A DNA stretch of 6,781 nucleotides from assembly GCA_029253805.1 (NCBI GenBank), contig JAQWYU010000050.1, positions 1 through 6,781 of the forward strand, written 5' to 3'. The notes beneath the pieces were generated by a model. It made no database searches and was not told the origin of the DNA. It saw only the letters and a list, made by a program, of their open reading frames with translations. Of the stretch, positions 1-6,143 are shown piece after piece. The translations under genes and the position numbers were made by a program. The first letter of the stretch is position 1. Each line of letters opens with the position of its first letter. The DNA comes from Flavobacteriaceae bacterium. Its GTDB lineage: Bacteria; Bacteroidota; Bacteroidia; Flavobacteriales; Flavobacteriaceae.

Positions 1-10
1 TAAGCATCGT

Positions 11-26
11 TAATTTTGTATTTTTG
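11..26 (+). promoter_or_regulatory. tandem Bacteroidetes-type -7 boxes upstream of the aminotransferase
   Basis: Two adjacent 8-mers, TAATTTTG (11-18) and TATTTTTG (19-26), each match the Bacteroidetes sigma-factor -7 consensus TAnnTTTG exactly. The matching -33 TTTG element would fall about 20 bases further upstream, outside the window, so only half of each promoter can be seen. Initiation a few bases downstream would give a leader of roughly 35-45 nt before the ATG at 68. The sequence is AT-rich, so one match could be chance. Two in tandem directly before a gene are more persuasive. Confidence 0.4.
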
Positions 27-67
27 TTGATCTTGAAATTTATCACTTTAAATTCAAAATTAGAGAA

Positions 68-1225
68 ATGAAAAAAATTCAAATGGTTGATCTCAAAGGC
101 CAATATTCCTCCATAAAGAAAGTTGTAGACTCCTCAATCCAAGAGGTTATTGATAATGCATCGTTTATTAATGGACCTAAGGTCAAGGAGTTTCAAGAAA
201 GCTTAGAGGCTTATTTAGGGGTTAAGCATGTAATTCCATGTGCAAATGGAACTGATGCATTGCAGATCGCTATGATGGGATTAGGACTTAAACCTGGAGA
301 TGAAGTTATTACTGCAGATTTCACTTTTGCTGCAACCGTTGAAGTGATTGCTCTATTGGGACTCACGCCTGTTTTGGTTGATGTTGACTCTGACAAATTT
401 AATATTGATGTTGAAGCGATAAAGAGAGCTATTACTCCAAAAACAAAAGCGATTGTACCAGTTCATCTGTTTGGACAGTGTGCTAATATGGAGTCTATTA
501 TGGAATTGGCAAACGACCATGATTTATTTGTTATAGAAGATAACGCACAAGCTATAGGGGCTAGTTATTATTATAATGATGGTAGGAAGTCCAAGGCAGG
601 CACAATTGGACACGTAGCGTCGACCTCTTTTTTTCCTTCCAAAAACCTTGGCTGCTACGGAGACGGGGGTGCTATTTTCACTAATGATGACAAGTTAGCA
701 CATCGCATTAGAGGAATTGTTAATCACGGGATGTATAAGCGTTACCATCACGATGTTGTAGGAGTAAACTCAAGATTAGATTCTATACAAGCGGCTGTTC
801 TGGATGCTAAGCTTCCCAAATTAGATCAATACAATAAGGCGCGTCAATCAGCGGCTAGAAAGTACAATGCAGCTTTTACAAATCACCCAAATATAATTAT
901 TCCAAAAGCCGGTAATGGCTGTAAGACGATATGTGACAACTGCGACTGCCATGTGTTTCATCAATACACAATTAAAATACAAGGTGCTGATAGAGATGCG
1001 CTTGTTACTCATTTACAAGAAAAGGGAATACCATGTGGGGTATATTATCCGATACCATTACACAAACAAAAAGCATATATGGATGATCGTTATAATGATG
1101 CAGATTTTAAAGTTACAAACACTTTAATCAATCAGGTCATTTCATTACCAATGCATACTGAATTAGAAGATGATCAGATTAATTTTATTACTTCAACTGT
1201 AATTGGTTTTCTAAATAAAGGTTAG
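68..1225 (+). CDS. DegT/DnrJ/EryC1/StrS family PLP-dependent sugar aminotransferase (WbpE-like)
   Basis: This is a 385-residue, fold-type I aminotransferase of the family that aminates keto-sugar nucleotides for surface polysaccharides. The closest remembered relative is WbpE, which acts on UDP-2-acetamido-3-oxo-glucuronate; the exact substrate here is inferred. Visible landmarks are: N-terminal MVDLKGQY; CANGTDALQ (residues 58-66), which contacts the cofactor phosphate; VIEDNAQAIGA (155-165), with D158 for the PLP pyridine nitrogen and Q161; SFFPSKNLGCYGDGGA (187-202), with K192 as the Schiff-base lysine; VNSRLD (233-238); HVFHQY (295-300); and YYPIPLHKQKAY near the C-terminus. All catalytic positions are present and the length is normal. 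A cysteine-rich stretch (C285, C289, C292, C294) sits just before HVFHQY. The start ATG follows an A-rich AGAGAA stretch and gives the expected N-terminus. The gene converges on lspA, and the two stop codons overlap. An upstream partner such as galE may lie outside the window but is not seen. Confidence 0.93.
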   Translation: MKKIQMVDLKGQYSSIKKVVDSSIQEVIDNASFINGPKVKEFQESLEAYLGVKHVIPCANGTDALQIAMMGLGLKPGDEVITADFTFAATVEVIALLGLTPVLVDVDSDKFNIDVEAIKRAITPKTKAIVPVHLFGQCANMESIMELANDHDLFVIEDNAQAIGASYYYNDGRKSKAGTIGHVASTSFFPSKNLGCYGDGGAIFTNDDKLAHRIRGIVNHGMYKRYHHDVVGVNSRLDSIQAAVLDAKLPKLDQYNKARQSAARKYNAAFTNHPNIIIPKAGNGCKTICDNCDCHVFHQYTIKIQGADRDALVTHLQEKGIPCGVYYPIPLHKQKAYMDDRYNDADFKVTNTLINQVISLPMHTELEDDQINFITSTVIGFLNKG

Positions 1226-1719
1226 TTAATTTTTTTTTTTGAGGGTCTCTTTATAAATGATGACATAAGTAGCAAAATCATTCCAGATGTAACTGACATA
1301 TCAGCTATGTTAAAAACACCAGTCTTAAAAACTCCTCCAAAGTCCATATAAAGAAAATCAGTTACTGAACCATACAAGAGTCGGTCATAAACGTTAGCAA
1401 TTCCTCCTCCGGCAATACAACTAAACCCTATAATTGATTTTTTGTCAAGTGTTTTGTCAGTTATTACATAATACAGTACAATACCTAAAACAATTACTGG
1501 AACAATTAGTAGAAAAATAAGTTTAACAGTTGGGTTGGAATCACTCCCCATGCTCAAGAAAGCTCCTGAGTTTTCAACATTCATCAATTGCAGTTGCTTT
1601 CCAATAATTTCTGTTCTTGATCCTGGAACTACTCTTTCTCGTACTTGAAATTTTGAAAATTGATCTAATCCGATATTCAAAATAACTAGGACTAGGATTA
1701 ATAAGGTTCTTTTGTTCAT
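1222..1719 (-). CDS. lspA: lipoprotein signal peptidase (signal peptidase II)
   Basis: LspA is an inner-membrane aspartyl protease that cleaves the signal peptide of prolipoproteins after Lgt has lipidated the cysteine. The 165-residue product is of normal length and has four likely membrane helices (about 4-20, 65-86, 95-110 and 140-156). Family motifs are all visible: LDQFSK (18-23), ENSGAFLSMG (49-58), GGGIANVYDR (104-113) with catalytic D112, and VFNIADM (135-141) with catalytic D140. The ATG overlaps the fabD stop codon by one base (TAATG), so translational coupling with fabD is likely and the start is secure. The C-terminus is very basic (KRPSKKKIN) and is encoded partly by an 11-A homopolymer. 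The stop codon overlaps that of the convergent aminotransferase gene. It is the last gene of the thyA-folA-fabD-lspA run. Confidence 0.95.
   Translation of the reverse strand: MNKRTLLILVLVILNIGLDQFSKFQVRERVVPGSRTEIIGKQLQLMNVENSGAFLSMGSDSNPTVKLIFLLIVPVIVLGIVLYYVITDKTLDKKSIIGFSCIAGGGIANVYDRLLYGSVTDFLYMDFGGVFKTGVFNIADMSVTSGMILLLMSSFIKRPSKKKIN
1230..1240. repeat. 11-base A/T homopolymer in the 3' end of lspA
   Basis: Eleven consecutive T on the + strand are read as A on the lspA coding strand, where they supply the lysine run just before the lspA stop. On the + strand they lie five bases after the aminotransferase stop and could act as the U-tract of a terminator for that gene. I see only a weak, bulged hairpin before them (AAATAA with TTAATTT), so I do not call a terminator. 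Tracts of this length are prone to polymerase slippage and to sequencing length errors. Confidence 0.6.
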
Positions 1720-2612
1720 TAACTTAAATTTTCGATTGTTGCTGCTTTTGTTTTCATCTCTCGGTTTATTTTTCTAACCAGACCCTGGAGGACATTTCCA
1801 GGCCCAACTTCAATAAATTCAGTTCCACCATCATCAATCATTTGTTGGACAGATTGGGCCCATTTAACAGGAGCAGTAAGCTGTGAAATTAAATTATTTT
1901 TAATTTCAGACTCATTTAAAACAGGTGAGGCTATTACATTTTGATATATGGGGCAACATGGAGTACGGAACTGGGTGTTTTCTATAGCTGCTGAGAGTTG
2001 TTCTCTTGCAGGAGCCATTAATGGAGAATGAAAAGCGCCACCTACTGGGAGTACAAGTGCTCGACGAGCTCCTTTTTCTTTGAGCTGTTCACATGCTTTT
2101 TGAATGGCATCAACGCCCCCCGAAATTACTAGCTGCCCTGGACAATTATAATTTGCAGCTACCACAATTCCGTTGATGGAGTTACATGTTTCCTCAACAA
2201 TTTTATTTTCTAGACCCAATACTGCCGCCATGGTCCCATTACTAGAGTCACAAGCCTTTTGCATTGCTTGTGCTCGTTGCGAGACAAGCTTAAGGCCATC
2301 TCCAAATTTTAGAGTTTTATTTGCGACAAGAGCAGAAAATTCGCCAAGAGAATGCCCTGCGACCATATCAGGTCGAAAACGATCTTCCAAACTCTTTGCT
2401 AGAATCACCGAATGTAGAAATATTGCAGGCTGTGTGACTTTAGTCTGTTTTAAATCTTCAACACTTCCCTCAAACATTATTTTAGTAATATTAAATCCTA
2501 AAATTTCATTAGCCTGCTCAAATAGAGATCTTGCAAGTGTTGAGGTTTCATATAGAGACAAGCCCATCCCTGAAAACTGAGCGCCCTGCCCTGGAAATAT
2601 ATATGCTTTCAT
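1719..2612 (-). CDS. fabD: malonyl-CoA:acyl-carrier-protein transacylase
   Basis: FabD moves malonyl units from CoA to ACP in the cytoplasm, providing the extender units for type II fatty-acid synthesis. The 297-residue length is typical for a stand-alone enzyme. Motifs in order are: FPGQGAQ (6-12) near the N-terminus; the nucleophile elbow GHSLGEFSAL (86-95) with catalytic S88; R113 in SQRAQAM, which in this family binds the malonyl carboxylate; GAFHSPLM (192-199) with catalytic H195; Q244 in QLTAPVKW; and VGPGNVLQGL (269-278). Nothing essential is missing. The ATG at 2612 gives the canonical MKAYIFPGQG start. It follows folA after 29 bases and overlaps lspA by one base, which suggests co-transcription. 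No Bacteroidetes-type promoter is visible in the short gap before it, so it most likely depends on the upstream genes. Confidence 0.96.
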   Translation of the reverse strand: MKAYIFPGQGAQFSGMGLSLYETSTLARSLFEQANEILGFNITKIMFEGSVEDLKQTKVTQPAIFLHSVILAKSLEDRFRPDMVAGHSLGEFSALVANKTLKFGDGLKLVSQRAQAMQKACDSSNGTMAAVLGLENKIVEETCNSINGIVVAANYNCPGQLVISGGVDAIQKACEQLKEKGARRALVLPVGGAFHSPLMAPAREQLSAAIENTQFRTPCCPIYQNVIASPVLNESEIKNNLISQLTAPVKWAQSVQQMIDDGGTEFIEVGPGNVLQGLVRKINREMKTKAATIENLS

Positions 2613-2627
2613 TTGTAGTAGTTTTAT

Positions 2628-2641
2628 CTAATTATAATTAG
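2628..2641. repeat. 14-bp perfect palindrome in the folA-fabD gap
   Basis: CTAATTATAATTAG is self-complementary over all 14 bases and occupies about half of the 29-base space between the folA stop and the fabD start. Its only G/C bases are at the two ends. It could be an operator or a weak RNA hairpin, but in such AT-rich DNA chance is a fair explanation. There is no T-run after it on the - strand, so it does not look like a terminator. Confidence 0.3.
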
Positions 2642-3151
2642 TTAGCGTTTTTTGTAAGTTATAAATGAAAAAGGGTATTGGTGAATTTCATCTTTATCGT
2701 TATACACAGTCTTTGACTCTTTCCAATATTTGTCATCAATTTCAGGAAAAAAAACATCTCCCTCAAAAGTATGATGCACTTTAGTAAGCTCAATAAGATT
2801 TACAAAATTTAGTGCTTGTTTATAAATTTCTCCACCACCAATAATAAACGGATTTAAGTCTTGTTTGGAGGCCTCAATAGCATCCTCTAGTGAATTCACA
2901 ACGATAACTCCTTCTGGTGCTTTGTAATTTGGTTGTCGCGTAATTACAATATGTGTTCTATTTGGCAATGGATTTGGAAAACTTTCGAAAGTTTTTCGCC
3001 CCATAATTATACAATGACCAGAGGTTAATTCTTTAAATCGTTTCAGGTCATTTCTAAGTCGCCAAACCAAGTCGTTATCTTTTCCAATCACATTGTTTTC
3101 TGAAACTGCGACAATTAGAGTTAGATTATTTGTTTGGCTTGTTGTTTTCAA
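2642..3151 (-). CDS. folA: dihydrofolate reductase
   Basis: FolA reduces dihydrofolate to tetrahydrofolate with NADPH, regenerating the cofactor that thymidylate synthase oxidises. From the start chosen the product has 169 residues, normal for the family. Visible features are: LIVAVSENNVIGKDNDLVW (12-30), covering the first strand and the Met20-type loop; D35 in NDLKRF, the active-site acid; IIMGRKTFES (48-57), the NADPH-binding region; PLPNR (61-65); the GGG turn (105-107) followed by Y110; T123; and DVFFPE (132-137). The proline usual in WxLPxD is replaced by arginine (R33). No ATG or GTG lies in frame before the domain. TTG at 3149-3151 is the best start because it leaves about ten residues before the first strand and begins 34 bases after the thyA stop. 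A second TTG at 3196 would overlap thyA. The gene is certain; the start is not. Confidence 0.9.
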   Translation of the reverse strand: MKTTSQTNNLTLIVAVSENNVIGKDNDLVWRLRNDLKRFKELTSGHCIIMGRKTFESFPNPLPNRTHIVITRQPNYKAPEGVIVVNSLEDAIEASKQDLNPFIIGGGEIYKQALNFVNLIELTKVHHTFEGDVFFPEIDDKYWKESKTVYNDKDEIHQYPFSFITYKKR

Positions 3152-3185
3152 TAAAGTAAGATTTAAATAAAAAGTAAGTATTAAA

Positions 3186-4010
3186 TTATACAGCAACTGC
3201 CCCTTTAATGTGTGGATGTGGATTGTAGTCTTCTAAATTAAAGTCTTCAAATGTAAAGTCGAAAATATTTTTTATGTCAGGATTTAATTTCATTTTTGGA
3301 ATCGGAAGAGGGTCTCTGGAAAGTTGTGTCTTTAATTGCTCTACGTGATTGCTATATATATGTGCATCTCCAAATGTATGAATAAACTCTCCAGCTTCAT
3401 AGCCACATACTTGAGCAACCATTAAAGTGAATAGTGCGTATGAGGCAATATTAAAGGGGACACCCAAAAAGACATCCGCACTTCGTTGGTAAAGCTGACA
3501 CGATAGTTTTCCGTCATTGACATAAAACTGAAAAAATGCATGACAAGGTGGGAGTGCAGCCTTGTTATTTTTCACATTTTCACTAAATGATTTTGAGGTG
3601 TCTGGAAGTACTGATGGGTTCCACGCGGAAACTAACATTCTACGGCTATTTGGATTTGTTTTCAAGGTTTCAATAACTTCAGTAATTTGGTCTATTTCAT
3701 CACTGTTCCAGTTACGCCACTGATGTCCATAAACAGGCCCTAGGTCTCCATTTTCGTCTGCCCAGGCGTTCCAAATTTTTACTCCATTTTCGGTTAAGTA
3801 ATTGATATTTGTGTTCCCTTTTAAAAACCAGAGGAGTTCATGAATAATAGACTTCAGATGAAGCTTTTTTGTAGTCACCATAGGAAAACCTTTGCTGAGG
3901 TCAAATCGCATTTGGTATCCAAAAACACTTTTAGTACCGGTACCTGTGCGGTCTCCTTTTTCATTTCCATTTTCCAAGACATGCGACACAAGGTCTAAAT
4001 ATTGCTTCAT
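3186..4010 (-). CDS. thyA: thymidylate synthase (folate-dependent, ThyA type)
   Basis: ThyA methylates dUMP to dTMP using methylene-tetrahydrofolate as both carbon donor and reductant, releasing dihydrofolate for FolA, which is encoded next. The product has 274 residues. Motifs are: GDRTGTGT (19-26) with the dUMP phosphate-binding arginine R21; ELLWFLKG (58-65); GPVYGHQWR (91-99); [10 protein letters not shown] (122-131); PPCHAFFQF (154-162) with nucleophile C156; [18 protein letters not shown] (175-192); and [10 protein letters not shown] (213-222). Compared with E. coli ThyA there are about 13 extra residues between SAWN and the catalytic cysteine, which I recall as usual in Bacteroidetes homologues. 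The start is the ATG at 4008-4010, giving [15 protein letters not shown]. The frame stays open further upstream to a TTG at 4088, but that extension crosses the terminator-like hairpin and resembles nothing in the family. Confidence 0.96.
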   Translation of the reverse strand: MKQYLDLVSHVLENGNEKGDRTGTGTKSVFGYQMRFDLSKGFPMVTTKKLHLKSIIHELLWFLKGNTNINYLTENGVKIWNAWADENGDLGPVYGHQWRNWNSDEIDQITEVIETLKTNPNSRRMLVSAWNPSVLPDTSKSFSENVKNNKAALPPCHAFFQFYVNDGKLSCQLYQRSADVFLGVPFNIASYALFTLMVAQVCGYEAGEFIHTFGDAHIYSNHVEQLKTQLSRDPLPIPKMKLNPDIKNIFDFTFEDFNLEDYNPHPHIKGAVAV

Positions 4011-4042
4011 TAAAGTGATAATTTTCTTTGCATTAAAAATAC

Positions 4043-4076
4043 AAAAAAGCTCCAATATTAAAGAAATCGAAGCTTT
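4043..4076 (-). terminator. probable intrinsic terminator after the nucleoside transporter
   Basis: On the - strand, AAAGCTTC (4076-4069) pairs with GGAGCTTT (4053-4046) over eight positions with one G-U wobble. Up to three further weak pairs (G-U, A-U, U-A) extend the stem inward to a loop of nine bases. Six T (4048-4043) follow, three of them in the stem, then G. The position, 27 bases after the transporter stop and 32 before the thyA ATG, suits an intrinsic terminator. The stem is AT-rich, so termination may be only partial. Confidence 0.45.
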
Positions 4077-4102
4077 AAATAATTTCAAAAGTTATTAACT
4101 AT

Positions 4103-5500
4103 TTAACCAATTATTGCCCCTGCAATTGTAGCTGATAAAAGGGATGCAATTGTTCCTCCAATAAGAGCTTTAATTCCAAATTCGGAGAGAGTTTTGCGCT
4201 GTCCGGGTGCTAAAGATCCAATTCCGCCTATTTGAATTCCTATTGATGCAAAATTAGCAAATCCACAAAGCATATAGGTAGCCATTATTATTGATTTTTC
4301 GTATTTTAAATGAAGAATGTTTAGTGGGTTTTTTAGTTCTGCTAATTGGATATATCCAACAAATTCACTCGCTGCTAATTTAATACCTAACAGTTGTCCC
4401 ATCAGAGCTATATCTTCTTTGGCTATCCCAATAAGCCACATTAGAGGGGCAAAAGCATATCCGAGAACAAGTTCAAGTGAAAAAGCTTCATACGATGTGT
4501 TCGATTTTACCCACTCGTTAAGTGTGGTCAAGTCACCAATCCAGTCCATAACTCCGTTAACCATGGCAATAAAGGCCAAAAATACAAGTAGCATAGCTCC
4601 AATATTTAGTGCTAATTTTAACCCTTCTGTAGTCCCGTTGGCTATAGACTCTAATATGTTTGATCCGATTTTTTCTTGTGAAATACTAATTTCATTATCA
4701 ATGGCTTCCACTTGTGGATATAGCATTTTTGAAATTACAATAGCACCAGGAGCAGCCATTACAGATGCTGTTAATAAATGTTTGGCATAATAAAGTCGTA
4801 ATACCTCATCATCTCCACCAAGAAATCCTATGTAGGCTGCTAAAACTCCTCCAGCAACAGTTGCCATTCCTCCAATCATTACTAGCAAAATTTCTGAGCG
4901 ATTCATTTTTTCTAAGTACGCTTTGATCATCAGTGGAGATTCGGTTTGTCCTAAAAATATATTTCCTGCAACGCTTAAACTTTCTGCTCCCGAAACTTGT
5001 AATAGTTTACTAAGTAGCCAGGCCATTCCTTTTACAATTCGCTGTATAATTCCTAGGTAAAACAATACAGACGTAAGTGCAGAAAAGAAAATAACCGTTG
5101 GTAGAATTGAAATAGCAAATGTAACAAGAGGTGCTTCTATCTCACCTGTTGAAAACGAAGCAAATAAGAACTTGGTTCCCTCTAAAGTAAAGTCTAGTAC
5201 AGCAATGAATAAACTTCCAACCCACTCAAAAAAGTTTTGAACAAATGATACTTTAAGAACACCAACTGCTAAAAATATTTGAGCTCCAAGTCCAAAAAAA
5301 ACAGTTCTCCAGTTAATAGCTTTTTTGTTAGCACTTAATAAGTATGAAATTAAAATTAAAACAAACATTCCTAAAAGCCCCCTAAGAAAACTATTTAAAG
5401 TAAACCCCTGATTGGAAATAATATTGGAGCTAATTTCTTGTGTTGCAAATGATTTGATGTTTGCAAACAAGACAAATAGAATTGAGATTAGTTTTTTCAT
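4103..5500 (-). CDS. nupC: concentrative nucleoside transporter (CNT/NupC family)
   Basis: This is an inner-membrane symporter that brings nucleosides into the cell using a cation gradient (Na+ or H+; which one cannot be told here). The 465-residue protein is highly hydrophobic with many membrane segments. It carries the CNT signatures: FLGQTESPL (182-190), where Q185, T186 and E187 match the nucleoside-binding hairpin; GGMATVAGGVLAAY (210-223); AASEFVGY (376-383) with E379; and LCGFANFASIGIQIGGIG (411-428) with N416 and S419 in the second binding hairpin. The N-terminus (MKKLISILFVLFANIKSFA, then T20) looks like a cleavable signal peptide with an S-F-A cleavage site, or else an extra first helix; E. 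coli NupC lacks this. The ATG at 5500 lies 11 bases after the bifunctional nuclease stop, so the two are probably co-transcribed. Lying before thyA, it fits nucleoside salvage. Exact substrate preference is not visible. Confidence 0.93.
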   Translation of the reverse strand: MKKLISILFVLFANIKSFATQEISSNIISNQGFTLNSFLRGLLGMFVLILISYLLSANKKAINWRTVFFGLGAQIFLAVGVLKVSFVQNFFEWVGSLFIAVLDFTLEGTKFLFASFSTGEIEAPLVTFAISILPTVIFFSALTSVLFYLGIIQRIVKGMAWLLSKLLQVSGAESLSVAGNIFLGQTESPLMIKAYLEKMNRSEILLVMIGGMATVAGGVLAAYIGFLGGDDEVLRLYYAKHLLTASVMAAPGAIVISKMLYPQVEAIDNEISISQEKIGSNILESIANGTTEGLKLALNIGAMLLVFLAFIAMVNGVMDWIGDLTTLNEWVKSNTSYEAFSLELVLGYAFAPLMWLIGIAKEDIALMGQLLGIKLAASEFVGYIQLAELKNPLNILHLKYEKSIIMATYMLCGFANFASIGIQIGGIGSLAPGQRKTLSEFGIKALIGGTIASLLSATIAGAIIG

Positions 5501-5511
5501 GCTGATAGTTG

Positions 5512-6132
5512 TTATCTTTTTGAGATTTCATCTCTAATTTTAGCTGCTACTTCATAGTCTTCGTCAGCTACTGCCTTTGTTAATAATTGGTGTAATTGAT
5601 CAATAGTTTTAGTGTCGTAGCTGTCTTTGTTTGATTCTACTTTTTCTTTTTCAAATTTTAAATCATCAAATATCGGATCATTGCTGGATGACAAATCATT
5701 TTCTTGTTTTTCAGAGTCATTTTTTAGAACAATCCCTGCTTTTTCTAAAATAGTTTTGTAAGTGAATATTGGAGCTGCAAATCGCAATGCAAGTGCAATT
5801 GCATCACTGGTTCTAGCATCAATAATCTCTTCAACTTCATTACGTTCACACACTAAAGATGCATAGAAGACGCCATCAATGAGTTTATGAATGATTACTT
5901 GTTTAACAATAATATCAAAACGATCAGAAAAACTTTTGAACAAATCGTGTGTTAAAGGTCTTGGTGGTTCAATTTCTTTTTCTAGTGCAATAGCTATGGA
6001 CTGGGCCTCGAACGCACCTATAACAATAGGCAGCTTTCGCTTGCCATCAACTTCACTCAAAATCAAAGCGTAAGCACCGCTTTGAGTCTGACTATAAGAA
6101 ATCCCCTTTATATTTAGACGAACCAAGCTCAT
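5512..6132 (-). CDS. bifunctional nuclease (BFN/DUF151) domain protein with C-terminal UVR motif
   Basis: The 206-residue protein has two parts joined by a charged, low-complexity linker. Residues 1-135 form a BFN/DUF151 domain: VRLNIKGISYSQTQSGAYAL at the start, then LPIVIGAFEAQSIAIALE (34-51), PRPLTHDLF (57-65), and IDARTSDAIALALRFAAPIF (104-123), the most conserved block. Plant and bacterial members have been reported to act on both RNA and DNA, but for most homologues the role is undetermined. The linker (about 138-172) is rich in D, E, N, S and K. Residues 174-206 match the UVR motif of UvrB/UvrC (LLTKAVADEDYEVAAKIRDEI), a helical hairpin used for protein contacts. The ATG at 6132 gives the expected MSLVRLNIKGI start. 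The transporter gene follows after 11 bases. The activity is family knowledge; nothing in this sequence proves a nuclease. Confidence 0.9.
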   Translation of the reverse strand: MSLVRLNIKGISYSQTQSGAYALILSEVDGKRKLPIVIGAFEAQSIAIALEKEIEPPRPLTHDLFKSFSDRFDIIVKQVIIHKLIDGVFYASLVCERNEVEEIIDARTSDAIALALRFAAPIFTYKTILEKAGIVLKNDSEKQENDLSSSNDPIFDDLKFEKEKVESNKDSYDTKTIDQLHQLLTKAVADEDYEVAAKIRDEISKR

Positions 6133-6143
6133 AATTTATCACA

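Noticed and set aside
211..396. Open frame on the - strand within the aminotransferase
   Set aside because: It is a short antisense shadow of a well-conserved gene, with no start signal or recognisable domain.
915..1127. Second-frame open stretch on the + strand within the aminotransferase
   Set aside because: It overlaps the conserved C-terminal domain in another frame and has an implausible composition.
1211..1240. Intrinsic terminator for the aminotransferase at the T11 tract
   Set aside because: The T-run is good but the preceding stem is only a few bulged A-T pairs, too weak to call.
2173..2580. Open frame of 135 codons on the + strand
   Set aside because: It lies wholly antisense to fabD, whose motifs are intact, and its translation resembles no family I recognise.
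4011..4088. N-terminal extension of ThyA from a TTG at 4088
   Set aside because: The ATG at 4010 gives the canonical family N-terminus, and the extra 26 codons cover the terminator-like hairpin.
3892..4098. Short open frame on the + strand over the thyA 5' end and the gap before it
   Set aside because: It overlaps the conserved ThyA N-terminus and the terminator-like hairpin, and its translation is unlike any known protein.
4317..4790. Open frame of 157 codons on the + strand
   Set aside because: It lies inside the nucleoside transporter gene on the opposite strand and has a serine/isoleucine-rich shadow composition with no motif.
5891..6073. Short open frame on the + strand within the bifunctional nuclease gene
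   Set aside because: It is antisense to the conserved DUF151 domain and carries no motif of its own.
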